64,000 nt of DNA from a sulfur-oxidizing endosymbiont of Gigantopelta aegis (lineage in GTDB: Bacteria; Pseudomonadota; Gammaproteobacteria; GRL18). The notes below the pieces were generated by a model that was not told the origin of the DNA, searched no databases, and worked only from the letters and a program-made list of their open reading frames with translations. Made by a program: the position numbers and the translations under genes. Numbering within the stretch: the first letter of the stretch is position 1; each line of letters opens with the position of its first letter. The stretch lies in the NCBI RefSeq assembly GCF_016097415.1, contig NZ_JAEHGE010000001.1:4046610-4110609 (forward strand), written 5' to 3'. This document shows positions 48,265 through 58,163 of the stretch, one piece after another.

Positions 48265-49086
48265 CAAGTCACACCCGTCGTCGATAAAATGACGGAGTCT
48301 GTATTGGAAAATCATAACGCCTTACTGGGTCTTTCTCGCATTCGCAACATGGATACCTACACCTTCGAGCATTCCGTTAATATTGGTGTGCTGATGATGT
48401 CATTTGCTAAAGGTCGTGGCATGTCTGCTGAAATCATTCATGAAGTAGGTGTCGGTGGCCTATTGCACGATATTGGCAAAGCACGTACACCACCGGAAAT
48501 TCTTAACAAGCCCAGCAAACTTACCGATGAAGAATTTGTGATTATGCGCCAGCACGTGGTGGATAGTCGTATCATTTTATCCCAAACGCCTGGCGTCAGC
48601 CAAAACGCCTTAGATGTTGGCGCTCTACACCATGAGAAATATGATGGCTCAGGCTATCCCGATGGTAAAAAAGGCGATGAAATTAGCCTCATTGGACAAA
48701 TGTCCGCCATTGTCGATGTGTATGATGCCCTGACAGCAGATCGTTGTTATCACAAAGGCCAAGATCCTTCTGTGGTACTAAAACGCATGTTGTCATGGAC
48801 GGGTTCACACTTTAATCCACAATTGATGCAAGAATTTATTCAGTGTGTTGGCATTTACCCGCCCGCCACTTTAGTCATGCTCAGTAATCATCGTCTTGCC
48901 GTAGTGATTGAAAATAATAGCAACATTTTGCTGCCACGCGTGGTGGTTTTTCTTAATACTAAAAGCAATGAAACACTTGAACCAACCGTTATTGATTTGT
49001 CAAAACAGGATAAACTGAAAATAATTAGCTCTGAATCCGATCACAAGTGGAATGTTGATCCACAAAAATACCTTGATCTGATTTAA
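48265..49086 (+). pseudogene. HD-GYP domain protein (c-di-GMP phosphodiesterase type), N-terminus removed by IS-A
   Basis: The fragment enters in frame at the IS edge as QVTPVVDKM and holds a whole HD-GYP domain: HSVNIGVLMMSFAKGRG, the metal-binding GGLLHDIGKARTPPEI, and the signature HHEKYDGSGYPDGKKGDEIS. A C-terminal tail of about 90 residues follows. Related proteins (compare 53933) carry an N-terminal DUF3391, and that part is missing here. An internal ATG at 48289 could in principle start a shorter protein. The ferredoxin-reductase-like gene begins 50 bp later on the same strand, suggesting an operon whose promoter was removed. Confidence 0.82.
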
Positions 49087-49136
49087 GTTTTTCACTTTAT
49101 ATAGACCTATTATTTTTTACCAGACAGGAATAAGCA

Positions 49137-50678
49137 ATGGATCGCCATTTATCTCTTTCTCAGGCCGCTCGCCTTATTGGTGTTAAACGCGGTGATATTC
49201 AAAAAAAGATTCAGGAAAACAAGCTCACGGTCATGGAAGGCACGGTGGTACTTTCTGACTTAAAGCTAGCCTTTCCCGATGCGGTTTATGAAGATAATAC
49301 CATGCTGGAAAAGATGGAAAAGTTCATGAAAGATGCCGTGCATAAAATGGCTCAAAGTGAACGCGAAGGCGCACATGTTGACGCACTGAGCCGACGTCTG
49401 GTCGCAGTCAGCAAAGAACTCAACGATGAACATAACCGTGTCAGTCAAATGGAAGCACTCATTGATGGCATGAAACAAAAGCTCATGGATCTCTCAGCCA
49501 ATAACACTCATGAGCAATCACTCCAGGAAATAAATGACTGGTTTGAGACAGCTCTATCTTCCCTCAATGAAGAAAAAGCAAGTCCACCCATCACATTAGA
49601 ACACCAGATAAAGCAGTTTATGCTTCCGCATGTACGCTTATTACCCAGTCGCCATGATTATATTTCAGACAAATCAGAGACTTTGCTAGAGTCTGCACTT
49701 CGCTCTGGTTTAGCCGTTGATTATGGCTGTAATAATGGTAAGTGTGGCAAATGTAAAGCCAAGCTATTGTCTGGGCGAGTAGAGAAAACAGCCCATCAGG
49801 ATTATGTGTTTTCTGAAAGTGAAAAAAGCCAGGGCTTTATTTTGACCTGCGCCAATACGGCTGTGACCGATATTACTTTGGAGTCAGAAGAAGCGGTGAG
49901 CTCAGACGATATTCCACAACAAAGTATTGCCACCAAGGTGAAAAAATTACAGCGAATTAATGATAATGTCATGGTACTAACCTTAAAAACACCACGCAGT
50001 CAGCGTCTAAGATTTTTGGCGGGACAGCATATTGAATTAGCACTGGATAACTATCTGCAACAGCATATGCAAAACAATCAGAGCGATGAAGAAAAACCGC
50101 CCATTATTGCGGAATACTCAATCGCCAGTTGTCCTTGTGAGCCCGCTAATCTGGAGTTTCATATTCCGATTGGTGCCGATGAACCCTTTGCCAAGGTGAT
50201 TAAAAATGATTTGAAAACCGGGGATAGTCTGACCCTGAATGGGCCACACGGTAGCTTTGTACTCAATGAAGACTCACCCAACTCTTTAATTTTTGTTGCC
50301 TGGGATACCGGCTTTGCGCCAATTAAAAGTCTGATAGAACATGCCATGTCTCTGGAACATGCAGAAACGATTCACTTATATTGGATGACCACTAAAGTAG
50401 AAGATCACTATCTGGATAATCTCTGCCGTTCCTGGCACGATGCCCTGGATAATTTCACTTATACCCGCATCATGTGTGACGCGAAAACAGATGTGGTAGC
50501 CGACTCGCTGATGCAGCATTTACATGATGAGCATAGTCATTTATTGAATTTTGACTTATACATCGCTGCACCGAGTCACCTCAACCATTTACTTAAACCC
50601 TTGCTCATTTCACATGGCATCAAGGGGCAGAACCTACACTTTGAAAGCATTTTTCACGGTAAAGAGATTAGGGATTAA
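49137..50678 (+). CDS. HTH / coiled-coil / 2Fe-2S ferredoxin / flavin reductase fusion
   Basis: The 513-residue protein has an N-terminal helix-turn-helix-like segment (LSLSQAARLIGVKRGDIQKK), a coiled coil (about residues 55-125, rich in E, K and M), then a plant-type 2Fe-2S domain with Cys ligands in YGCNNGKCGKCKAKLLSG and ILTCAN. A ferredoxin-NADP reductase module follows: the FAD site includes EYSIASCPCEPANLE (normally RxYS) and LNGPHGSF, and NAD binding is VAWDTGFAPIKSLIEHA. It would transfer electrons between NAD(P)H, flavin and the cluster. The DNA-binding-like and coiled-coil N-terminus is an unusual addition and suggests a scaffolding or regulatory role. It follows the HD-GYP gene directly. 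Reductase assignment is firm; the HTH function is inferred. Confidence 0.85.
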   Translation: MDRHLSLSQAARLIGVKRGDIQKKIQENKLTVMEGTVVLSDLKLAFPDAVYEDNTMLEKMEKFMKDAVHKMAQSEREGAHVDALSRRLVAVSKELNDEHNRVSQMEALIDGMKQKLMDLSANNTHEQSLQEINDWFETALSSLNEEKASPPITLEHQIKQFMLPHVRLLPSRHDYISDKSETLLESALRSGLAVDYGCNNGKCGKCKAKLLSGRVEKTAHQDYVFSESEKSQGFILTCANTAVTDITLESEEAVSSDDIPQQSIATKVKKLQRINDNVMVLTLKTPRSQRLRFLAGQHIELALDNYLQQHMQNNQSDEEKPPIIAEYSIASCPCEPANLEFHIPIGADEPFAKVIKNDLKTGDSLTLNGPHGSFVLNEDSPNSLIFVAWDTGFAPIKSLIEHAMSLEHAETIHLYWMTTKVEDHYLDNLCRSWHDALDNFTYTRIMCDAKTDVVADSLMQHLHDEHSHLLNFDLYIAAPSHLNHLLKPLLISHGIKGQNLHFESIFHGKEIRD

Positions 50679-50695
50679 TTTTTAATGCTTAATTT

Positions 50696-51397
50696 TTAAT
50701 TGGGTAGCTTAGATTTTAATGCTACACGGTCAAACCACCAATTATCTTCACCGACAATTGCACCGACGACCATGCCCATGCGTGGCAGGAAGACATCGGG
50801 ATCTCTAAGGTCGAGTTTATCCATCCAGACATCTAGGCCAACTTGAGTTTCTACTTTGCTATGGCGTAGAGCAACTTTGGCTAACATATTTGAGGTCAGT
50901 ATTTTTAAGTCATCACGTTTTTTGCCTTCGGTACGCTGATCGACAATAAAATGTGCGGTAATAGCAGCCAGTGCCGCGCCATCAGCATCATCGCTGGTTT
51001 CATTAATGACATTGTTCAACATATTAATACTGTATTCTGGTTCAACGGGATAAGTGACCGACAACCAAACACCATGCCCAAGTGCCACAATGGATGAAGG
51101 TAATTCAGTCTGATATAACATATCACAAGCTTCAATGGCTAATTGCCACTCTTCATGGGCAATGCACACGTCAAAGGCCGCTTTGGCATGATTCCAAACA
51201 TCACTCATTTGTGTCATACCCAATTCAGCATTTGCCAAATCCAATAATAGTCTGGCTCGGATCATTGGCTCGACGACAGATGGCAGTTTTTCTAATTCTT
51301 CGGCTAATTCAACCACTTTGGCCGCAAGAAATTCACGTGATTCCTTGGCATCAGAGGTTTCAATAAAATCTGTTTTTTGCTCACTTTCCTGGCTCAT
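50696..51397 (-). CDS. Conserved helical protein of unknown function
   Basis: The 233-residue soluble, acidic and mostly helical protein has recurring helix pairs (MIRARLLLDLANAELGMTQM, WNHAKAAFDVCIAHEEWQLA, SINMLNNVINETSDDADGAA) reminiscent of TPR-like repeats. Its distinctive C-terminus is GMVVGAIVGEDNWWFDR. There is no signal peptide or membrane segment. It converges with the reductase gene (17 bp between stops). I do not recognise the family. Confidence 0.75.
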   Translation of the reverse strand: MSQESEQKTDFIETSDAKESREFLAAKVVELAEELEKLPSVVEPMIRARLLLDLANAELGMTQMSDVWNHAKAAFDVCIAHEEWQLAIEACDMLYQTELPSSIVALGHGVWLSVTYPVEPEYSINMLNNVINETSDDADGAALAAITAHFIVDQRTEGKKRDDLKILTSNMLAKVALRHSKVETQVGLDVWMDKLDLRDPDVFLPRMGMVVGAIVGEDNWWFDRVALKSKLPN

Positions 51398-51542
51398 GTA
51401 AATTCTCTCAGTTCATTTTCTACTACAAGATGTTTCAATTATAAGATGTTTCAACTATAAGGTTTTTCTACTACAAGAAGAAATCCTGACTAATTTGCTA
51501 TAGATTGGGGCTGTTCCGTGCTGATTCAACCCTTTTCTATCT

Positions 51543-52082
51543 TCAGTCAGTCATACATTTTGCTAACATTTGTTGCATTTTTTCCAAACCAAGGGTCTGA
51601 CAATACTCAATATTTCGAACGGGTATCAGTTCTGGCTCTGGATAATTCTGTAGTGCCTGCTCAAGACTTTTTTCACGAATAATATGCAAGGTAGGATAAG
51701 GAGAACGATTGGTATAATTAGCAGGATCTTCATCATCACTGCCTGCAAAACAGTAATTGGGATGAAAACTGGCTAATTGATAAATTCCTTCGCAATCTTG
51801 CTCAATCAGCAATTGATTAGCAATCTCCAAGATATCTAAATACTCATTAAAGTCATGGCCGATATGAGCCAACATAAACAAGGTGGTTTCAATTTCAGGC
51901 TGTTCATCCAAGCGCTCCCATTCAAGCACCAATTGCTCCAGCATTTGGCTCATTTCTTCTGCTTGTGAAACAAAGAAACGAATACGCCCTTTGTCTCGTT
52001 CTTGTTTCGCAAAAGGGCAGATATTATGCTCGATAATAACCGAGTCTAACCAGCATTGTGTCGCTTTAATTATATTTTCCAT
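51543..52082 (-). CDS. DUF1415 family protein
   Basis: The 179-residue protein has the DUF1415 pattern: WLDSVIIEHNICPFAKQERD near the N-terminus with its conserved Cys, TTLFMLAHIGHDFNEYLDIL, then YQLASFHPNYCFAGSDDEDP and NRSPYPTLHIIRE. Function unknown; the family is common in gammaproteobacteria. The frame is intact. The ~200-bp region between its start and IS-A copy 13 ends with TTGACTAAGAGCCG after a GAGG, possibly the start of a lost plus-strand gene. Confidence 0.88.
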   Translation of the reverse strand: MENIIKATQCWLDSVIIEHNICPFAKQERDKGRIRFFVSQAEEMSQMLEQLVLEWERLDEQPEIETTLFMLAHIGHDFNEYLDILEIANQLLIEQDCEGIYQLASFHPNYCFAGSDDEDPANYTNRSPYPTLHIIREKSLEQALQNYPEPELIPVRNIEYCQTLGLEKMQQMLAKCMTD

Positions 52083-52284
52083 ACGTGTTTATCCTAGGGG
52101 CTTACTCATATCTTAGAGCTTCATTGAGGTAATTTTTTTGGCTTATTTTTTGAACCTGAATTATTCAGGAATTTTTCAAACATTGAGTGTGATTGTCATC
52201 AACCTGTCATGAAATCTCGCTAGCATATACCCATGACACTTGGAAATTCAGCGAGGCATTTTGACTAAGAGCCGATTGATTGTA

Positions 52285-52821
52285 TGATGTGTCAACACTT
52301 TTCCGGACAGTTTTATTTCATAATCGACTGGTGACAAATAATCATTAGCCGAATGAAGTCGCTCCCGATTATAAAATACCTCAATATATTCAAATATTGC
52401 CTGCTTTGCTTCTACTCTGGTTTTGAATCGACAATGGTGCGTCAATTCAGTTTTCAAACTATGAAAGAAGCTCTCTGATACAGCATTGTCCCAGCAATTT
52501 CCTTTGCGGCTCATAGACTGAATTATGTTATGATCCGACAATATTTTTCTATGACTATCAGAGGCATATTGGCTACCTCGGTCAGTATGCCAAAGCAATC
52601 CATCCATTGGTTTACGCTTCCATATGGCCATCAGTAAAGCATCATTGACTAGCTTGGCTTTCATTCGCTCATCCATCGACCAGCCAACAATTTGCCTAGA
52701 GAATAAGTCAATGACAACCGCTAAATATAACCAGCCTTCCTTGGTGGCAATATAGGTAATATCACCCACATAGTAGCGATCAGGTTGAGAGACAGTAAAC
52801 TCTCTTTCCAGTAACACATTA
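52285..52821 (-). mobile_element. IS-A copy 13 (IS3 family), deleted remnant
   Basis: Only 537 bp remain. The right terminal repeat (TGATGTGTCAACAC...GACAG) joins internal orfB sequence at 52313 (TTTTATTTCATAATCG), removing the whole tail. At the other end orfB sequence CCAGTAA joins the last seven bases of the left end (CACATTA), removing orfA. Flanks GTA and TTA do not match. Confidence 0.88.
52322..52817 (-). pseudogene. IS-A OrfB core fragment
   Basis: [20 protein letters not shown] through SPVDYEI is in frame, then runs into the shortened right end. The DDE motifs are present, but there is no N-terminus or OrfA. Non-functional. Confidence 0.78.
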
Positions 52822-53063
52822 TTATGCTCTTTGTCGGCACAGAAGGATTGATCAAAAATGAGTCTCCGGATAGTCTGGCCTCATTAAGCTCAATTGGTTC
52901 AGGCTTTTTCCATTTTCCCGGCATGCATAGCTTAATCATTGTCGGCGCCCTGGGTCTTACCTTTATTGTTTGGTTGTTAACCCGTAATTTATGGAGCAAT
53001 GTTGACAATAAAAAATATAAGCGCGCAAACAAACAAGAAAAGTCCTCGACACAGCCGCAGTAA
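52822..53063 (+). CDS. C-terminal fragment of a membrane protein, 5' end removed by IS-A
   Basis: The open frame from the IS edge reads [35 protein letters not shown], then a transmembrane helix [20 protein letters not shown] and a basic tail [17 protein letters not shown] ending at 53063. The in-frame ATG at 52824 has no Shine-Dalgarno, so this is more likely the tail of a longer gene than a small protein. Family not recognised. Confidence 0.5.
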
Positions 53064-53066
53064 ACT

Positions 53067-53818
53067 TTATGAGTAAAAAATCCAACAAGGCAGGTTTTTC
53101 GTCTCCTGATTGACTTGCTTATCCCTCACTCGAGCATCACTCATTAAACTTTCCAAATGAGTCCAAAAAGACGCTGAGTGATTCATTTGCACCGTATGAA
53201 CCAGTTCATGTACTAAAATATAATCCAACAAGACTTCATCAATAAATAATAAACGATAATTAAGGTTAATGTTCTTTTTTGCAGAACAACTACCCCAGCG
53301 AGTTTTTTGTGCTCGCACAGTCAAGCGATTGTAGGGTAACTGATATTGCTCACTATAATGATCCAGCTTTTCCTTAAAATAACTGCGCGCATAATCTTTA
53401 AAAAAGCTTTCCAATAAGGCAAATACCGATTTCTTATGCTCTAAATTTCCTCTAATTTCTAATTGTTGTGCTGCGACCAACCTTAACTTTAAACTACGAC
53501 CCGACATAGCCGATTCAGTACGGTAAACAATAGAAAAATTTTCGCCCAATGCTTTTAGAGCAACGTTTTCAGGCAATAGACATTCATCAATTGATCGGGT
53601 CGCAACACCGCTGTCACGTAGTTTTTAACCGCCTGCTGTAACCAGCTCTGCTTCTCGTTGATAAACTGTGGTACAACTTGCTGTATTTTTTGTTCACTCA
53701 TTGTTGCAGGGACTACAACGACAATTCCTTTTTCTAAAGAAACCGTCAGGCGTATGTATTTTGCCCGCTTAGACCACCGGATAGTATAGTTTTCAAGTGT
53801 CAACTCAGATGATAACAA
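53067..53818 (-). pseudogene. YgjP-like M48 metallopeptidase, single frameshift
   Basis: The N-terminal part 53818-53630 reads YTIRWSKRAKYIRLTVSLEK and VVVVPATMSEQKIQQVVPQF. Adding one A to an A5 run near 53628 joins it to KKLRDSGVATRSIDECLLPE and ENVALKALGENFSIVYR. The catalytic zinc motif is YILVHELVHTVQMNHSASFW, preceded by RAQKTRWGSCSAKKNINLNY, both diagnostic of the YgjP/WLM-type family. The protein would be about 245 residues. It lies between IS-A copies 13 and 14 and shows the same A-run contraction as other broken genes nearby. Confidence 0.85.
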
Positions 53819-54110
53819 TTTGTATTTAGAACCTTTTTAGTAAATGTTAAGCAGCACTTAGAATTATACCATTTTTACTGCTATGCTGAGATTAAAGCAT
53901 GTAATATAAAAACAAATAAGTGGCTGACATAGATGGCTGAAGTAAGCTCTACTGAATACATTGAACTCAAACGTTCTGTTGATTTACTTGAATTAGGCAT
54001 GTTTGTTGCCCGTCTGGATCGTCCCTGGGAAGAAACCGACTTCATTTATCAGGGTTTTCAGATTAATACGCTGGATGAATTACACGCACTCAAAGCAGTC
54101 TGCGAGTATG

Positions 54111-55264
54111 TAATGTGGCTATACTTAACCGGACACACAACTTAAAATAACTAAAAGATAAAAAGTGTGACCTAAAATGAATGATCAAACAAAAAAACCG
54201 AATAAAAGCTATACATCAGAATTTAAAGAATCAGCTGTCAAATTAGCTAATGAGACGGATCAACCCGTTTCTCAGACTGCCAGGGAGCTAGGTGTTAATG
54301 TAAATACTCTACATACCTGGATCAGTAAATATTCCAAACCGGTGAAGACGGTAGCCAATAGAAGTGATGAACACATTTATGATGAAGTAAAACGTCTGAA
54401 AAAAGAATTGGCAAAAGTGATTCAGGAGCGTGATTTATTAAAAAGGCCACAGCGTACTTTGCAAGGGAAACTTTGTGAAGTACGCATGGATAACTGATCA
54501 GGCTAAAGATTACCCGGTAACGATTCTGTGCCGTTTTATGGATGTTTCCCGTAGTTGCTATTATGATTGGGTTAGCTCTCCTAAAACGGATAGAGAGAAA
54601 GAAAATGAAGCGCTTACTGAGCAGCTAAAATACTATGTGGGTGATATTACCTATATTGCCACCAAGGAAGGCTGGTTATATTTAGCGGTTGTCATTGACT
54701 TATTCTCTAGGCAAATTGTTGGCTGGTCGATGGATGAGCGAATGAAAGCCAAGCTAGTCAATGATGCTTTACTGATGGCCATATGGAAGCGTAAACCAAT
54801 GGATGGATTGCTTTGGCATACTGACCGAGGTAGCCAATATGCCTCTGATAGTCATAGAAAAATATTGTCGGATCATAACATAATTCAGTCTATGAGCCGC
54901 AAAGGAAATTGCTGGGACAATGCTGTATCAGAGAGCTTCTTTCATAGTTTGAAAACTGAATTGACGCACCATTGTCGATTCAAAACCAGAGTAGAAGCAA
55001 AGCAGGCAATATTTGAATATATTGAGGTATTTTATAATCGGGAGCGACTTCATTCGGCTAATGATTATTTGTCACCAGTCGATTATGAAATACAGCAGGA
55101 AATAGCTTAAATCGATTGATTGAAGAGGGGATACCTTGGGTGAATGGAACGGCTCTATCGTTCCAGAGGGCAAAGCCCTTTCTCTTCATCTGTTTAAAGT
55201 TAACATGAGAAACTAAAATGATAGGAAATACAAAATGACAAAAATCACTTGAAACAGCCAAAAA
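54111..55264 (+). mobile_element. IS-A copy 14 (IS3 family), right end and internal parts deleted
   Basis: The left end is intact, and ATG is duplicated at 54108-54110 and 55265-55267. The last 38 bp or so, including the whole right terminal repeat, are missing: GAAACAGCCAAAAA runs straight into the duplicated ATG. About 230 bp of orfB is lost at 54630 (CAGCTAAAA joined to TACTATGTGG) and about 95 bp of the tail at 55130. The surviving duplication shows a complete element inserted first. It is immobile now. Confidence 0.9.
54177..55110 (+). pseudogene. IS-A transposase with in-frame deletion in orfB
   Basis: OrfA is intact (54177-54497). OrfB (54475-55110, 211 aa) runs [20 protein letters not shown], so the internal deletion joined the N-terminal and catalytic parts in frame and removed the region in which the other copies are frameshifted. 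D, D and E motifs are retained, but the linker domain is gone. Confidence 0.78.
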
Positions 55265-56374
55265 ATGTTTATGTCCGAGCAGCCAAGCAAACCTGGCAAA
55301 CAGATCAAAGCACCAGTACTGAGAAAACGGAAACGCCTCAAGTAAGTACCAAGGAACGTATTTCCTACATCAACAAGATCCCCATCGATCAAGAATTAAA
55401 CACCGCCCGCTCAGCCTATAAAGATGCCTGTGCACAAACCAGTGCCATTCTTGATACCATTCGACTCAGCGGTGAGCTTGACATCAAACAGGTCAATGAC
55501 GTGGTTGATGACTGTGTTGACAGCATCTTACGCAATGACTCCGCACTCGTCTGGCTTACTCAGATCCGCACTAAAGATAACTATACTGCCGAACATTCCC
55601 TGCGCGTCTGTATTTACGCCATTGCACTGGGCAGAGAGCTGGGTTTTCGTGAGCTAGAATTGCAAAATATTGGGGTTTGTGGACTGCTTCATGATGTTGG
55701 AAAGGTACGCATTCCCAAAGAATTGCTACAAAAACAAGAAAATCTCAGTGCTGAAGAAATAGAGATTATGCAACAACATCCTACTTATGGCAAAAAGTTG
55801 CTTATTTCAAAATCAGGTGTTTACCCTGGTGCGGTCGATGTGGCATATTGCCATCACGAACGTCTTGATGGCTCGGGTTATCCTCGTGGTATTACTGCCG
55901 AGCGCATCCCCTATTATGCCAAAATCATTGGCATTCTGGATTCCTATGATTCCATGATATCCGATAAACCCTATAGTAAGGGTATAACAACACTGGATGC
56001 TTGCCGACATATCTACCAATGCAAAGATAGTCTGTATGACAAAACCATTTTAGGGCATTTTATTCATTTTATTGGTATTTACGCACCGGGTAGCCTAGTT
56101 GAAATGAATACCGGTGAAGTGGGGATCATTATTGAAACCAATAACGAAGATGGCATCAAACCCAAAATCTTATTAGTGCTAGGCTCGGACAAGCAGGAAA
56201 AAAATGAACGTGTCGTGGATTTAAAGCGAGGCGATATCACCTTTACCAATACCCTTTATACCATCAAAAAATCACTCTCTAATGGGGCTTATGGCATACA
56301 AATAGAAGAGTATCTGGACAAGGGTACCATTGGATTGGCCGTTAACCAATAGCGCCGGTTATAAGCCCCGCATA

Positions 56375-57151
56375 TTATTTATCAGGAAACTTAAAAATTG
56401 CGCCAATCGGGAGATGATCGGATAATTTACGCCAACGCTTATGTCGAAAAGAGAGTGTTTCCTGTAACTCCAGACCTCGGTAGTAAATCCTATCCACCTG
56501 TAAAGTTGGTCGCCAGACAGGGAATGTTCGAGCATGCTGTCCCGAATCATTCAAAAAAGCTTCCTTCAGCCCCAGATCGATTTTCATATGATCCAATGCC
56601 CGTTTACGCCAATCATTAAAATCACCCGCCATAATCAACGACTCATCCTCAGGAATAGTCTGTTCTATGGTTTGCGCAATCATATCCAATTGCGACTCTC
56701 GTTCTGCTTCAAATAAGCCCAAATGTATACAAACTAAATTGAGGTGGGTTTGATTGGGTAATAAAATTTTGGCGTGCAAATAACTACGACTAGCAAATTT
56801 TGCCTTAGATAGGTTGGTGTTTTGCCAGGAAATAATAGGGAATTTACAGAGCAAGCCATTGCCATGATGACCTTTTTTATACACTGCATTTTTTGCATAG
56901 AGAGAGAACGGCCAAAGGTTTTCGGCAAGGAATTCCCCCTGAGGCTTAAGCGGCCAGGTGGCAATTTTACGACGGCGTTTATGATGCTCACCCTGCAACT
57001 CCTGCAAAAAAATCACATCAGGATCGATATCTTCCAATGCTTCGCGGATTGCAAACAAAGTAAAGCGCCTATTCGCGATACTGAAACCTTTATGAATATT
57101 ATAGGTCAGTATTTTTATAGTATTGGGCGCTGAAATCGATTTATCTGTCAC
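56375..57151 (-). CDS. Endonuclease/exonuclease/phosphatase (EEP) family protein
   Basis: The 258-residue cytoplasmic protein has the DNase I-like fold. Motifs in order: KILTYNIHKGFS (Asn), DPDVIFLQELQGE (catalytic Glu), NLVCIHLGLFEAERESQLD (His), LIMAGDFNDWRKRALD (Asp and Asn) and the terminal RKLSDHLPIGAIF (Asp-His pair). These metal-binding residues are complete, so it is probably an active phosphodiesterase. Substrate unknown; relatives act on DNA, phospholipid or sphingomyelin. It ends 22 bp from the HD-GYP stop (convergent) and starts 30 bp after the S24 peptidase stop on the same strand, a likely two-gene unit. Confidence 0.88.
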   Translation of the reverse strand: MTDKSISAPNTIKILTYNIHKGFSIANRRFTLFAIREALEDIDPDVIFLQELQGEHHKRRRKIATWPLKPQGEFLAENLWPFSLYAKNAVYKKGHHGNGLLCKFPIISWQNTNLSKAKFASRSYLHAKILLPNQTHLNLVCIHLGLFEAERESQLDMIAQTIEQTIPEDESLIMAGDFNDWRKRALDHMKIDLGLKEAFLNDSGQHARTFPVWRPTLQVDRIYYRGLELQETLSFRHKRWRKLSDHLPIGAIFKFPDK

Positions 57152-57180
57152 TTAGTTTGCAAATATTTAGTTAGCGAATA

Positions 57181-57651
57181 TTAGTGGAAAGTTCTCACTA
57201 TGCCGGAAACCACACCTAATATTTGCACCTCTTCATTTTTAAGAAAAATAGGATCCATATCCGGATTAGCCGGTTGCAAGCGAATACCATTTTTTTCAAT
57301 ATAGAATTTTTTCAGTGTGACTTGTTCATTGTTGATCAAACAAACCACAGACTGACCATTTGTCGCACTGACTGTTTTCTCAATAATCACCACGTCACCA
57401 TCCTGAATATTATCATCAATCATGGAATGACCGCGTACTTTCAATGCATACGTGTTCCGACTGACCATATTCTCAGGCACCGCAACGGACTCATTCTGCT
57501 CCACCCGTTCGATAGGCTGACCCGCAGTAATAAAACCCAACAATGGTACCGACACAAGTGCCTCTGTACTTAAGTCATCCAGCACTTCTAATTCTGGCGT
57601 CCAGACTGAGTGCTTATTTTTTGGCAATAAATAACTAATTTCTGTCGACAT
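57181..57651 (-). CDS. S24 (LexA/UmuD-type) self-cleaving peptidase-like protein
   Basis: The start is put at ATG 57651 (MSTEISYLLPKN), preceded by a G-rich stretch; an upstream in-frame extension to 57744 looks non-coding. The 156-residue product has the S24 fold: cleavage-site-like VPLLGFITAGQPIERV with Ala-Gly, the catalytic Ser in ALKVRGHSMIDDNIQDGDVV and Lys in NNEQVTLKKFYIE. No helix-turn-helix precedes it, so it resembles UmuD or the C-terminal half of a repressor. No umuC partner is adjacent. No clear SOS box is visible upstream. It might mediate a RecA-dependent response, perhaps with the EEP gene. Confidence 0.8.
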   Translation of the reverse strand: MSTEISYLLPKNKHSVWTPELEVLDDLSTEALVSVPLLGFITAGQPIERVEQNESVAVPENMVSRNTYALKVRGHSMIDDNIQDGDVVIIEKTVSATNGQSVVCLINNEQVTLKKFYIEKNGIRLQPANPDMDPIFLKNEEVQILGVVSGIVRTFH

Positions 57652-57807
57652 ACAACCACCCCCCAACATATTACCTTTATAATTAAGTTTAAGAGTATAC
57701 ACTTTATGTACATTATTCAAGGTATTATTTGATATTTTTGACATACTTTTAAATTAACTTTAATTAGCAGGAGCCAGTCCTCGATTGATGGCGCTGAATT
57801 ACATAAA

Positions 57808-57982
57808 CCTAAAATAATCAGTTGAATCGTAGCGAGAGCGACTTAGGTGCTGAAGATTAAGGGGGTTACAGGTTATTTTGGCTTTATTCGTACACCCTAC
57901 GGGTGAAATCAAAATGTGCTGGAAAATCCTTAAGATTCAGTGCATAAGGCGGTCGCAGTAGGTTCAACTGATTTTTTTTAGG
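57808..57982. repeat. Palindromic MITE, copy 2 (175 bp)
   Basis: Same element and orientation as 4990-5165, with the same terminal CCTAAAATAATCAGTTGAA and central CACCCTACGGGTGA. The flanks are ATAAA and TTAAA, a degenerate duplication at best. It occupies most of the 419-bp gene-free region between the S24 gene and the lysine-rich gene; the rest of that region is AT-rich with no further feature seen. Confidence 0.85.
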
Positions 57983-58163
57983 TTAAACTCTGAGAATATC
58001 AATGGAATTATGCTCATGTTCATTTTTCCTGAACTTTTAATAAAATTCACTACAATTAACTAATATTCATCCTTGTTACTTGACTTTCCATACAAACACG
58101 ACAGGATACATTTCATGACGTCATTACGTCATGAAAACTTTAACCTTAAAATAGGAATTTATT

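Larger units (their letters stand above)
53933..56352 (+). pseudogene. DUF3391/HD-GYP protein split by IS-A copy 14
   Basis: ATG 53933 opens MAEVSSTEYIELKRSVDLLE and LGMFVARLDRPWEETDFIYQ, a DUF3391 domain, up to CEYV. After the insertion it resumes YVRAAKQTWQTDQ and includes a full HD-GYP domain: HSLRVCIYAIALGRELGF, GVCGLLHDVGKVRIPKEL and HHERLDGSGYPRG. HD-GYP proteins hydrolyse c-di-GMP. Removing the element and one ATG restores E-Y-V-Y-V-R. The remaining orphan 3' frame could be translated only from IS sequence, so the gene is considered inactivated. It resembles the protein at 48265, making two damaged paralogues 7 kb apart. Confidence 0.87.

Noticed and set aside
57652-57744. N-terminal extension of the S24 peptidase to 57744
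   Set aside because: The extra residues do not resemble a helix-turn-helix, and the sequence looks like a promoter and leader region.
57735-57775. Plus-strand promoter TTGACA...TAATTA upstream of the MITE
   Set aside because: There is no gene directly downstream for about 400 bp, and the -10 is weak in an AT-rich region.
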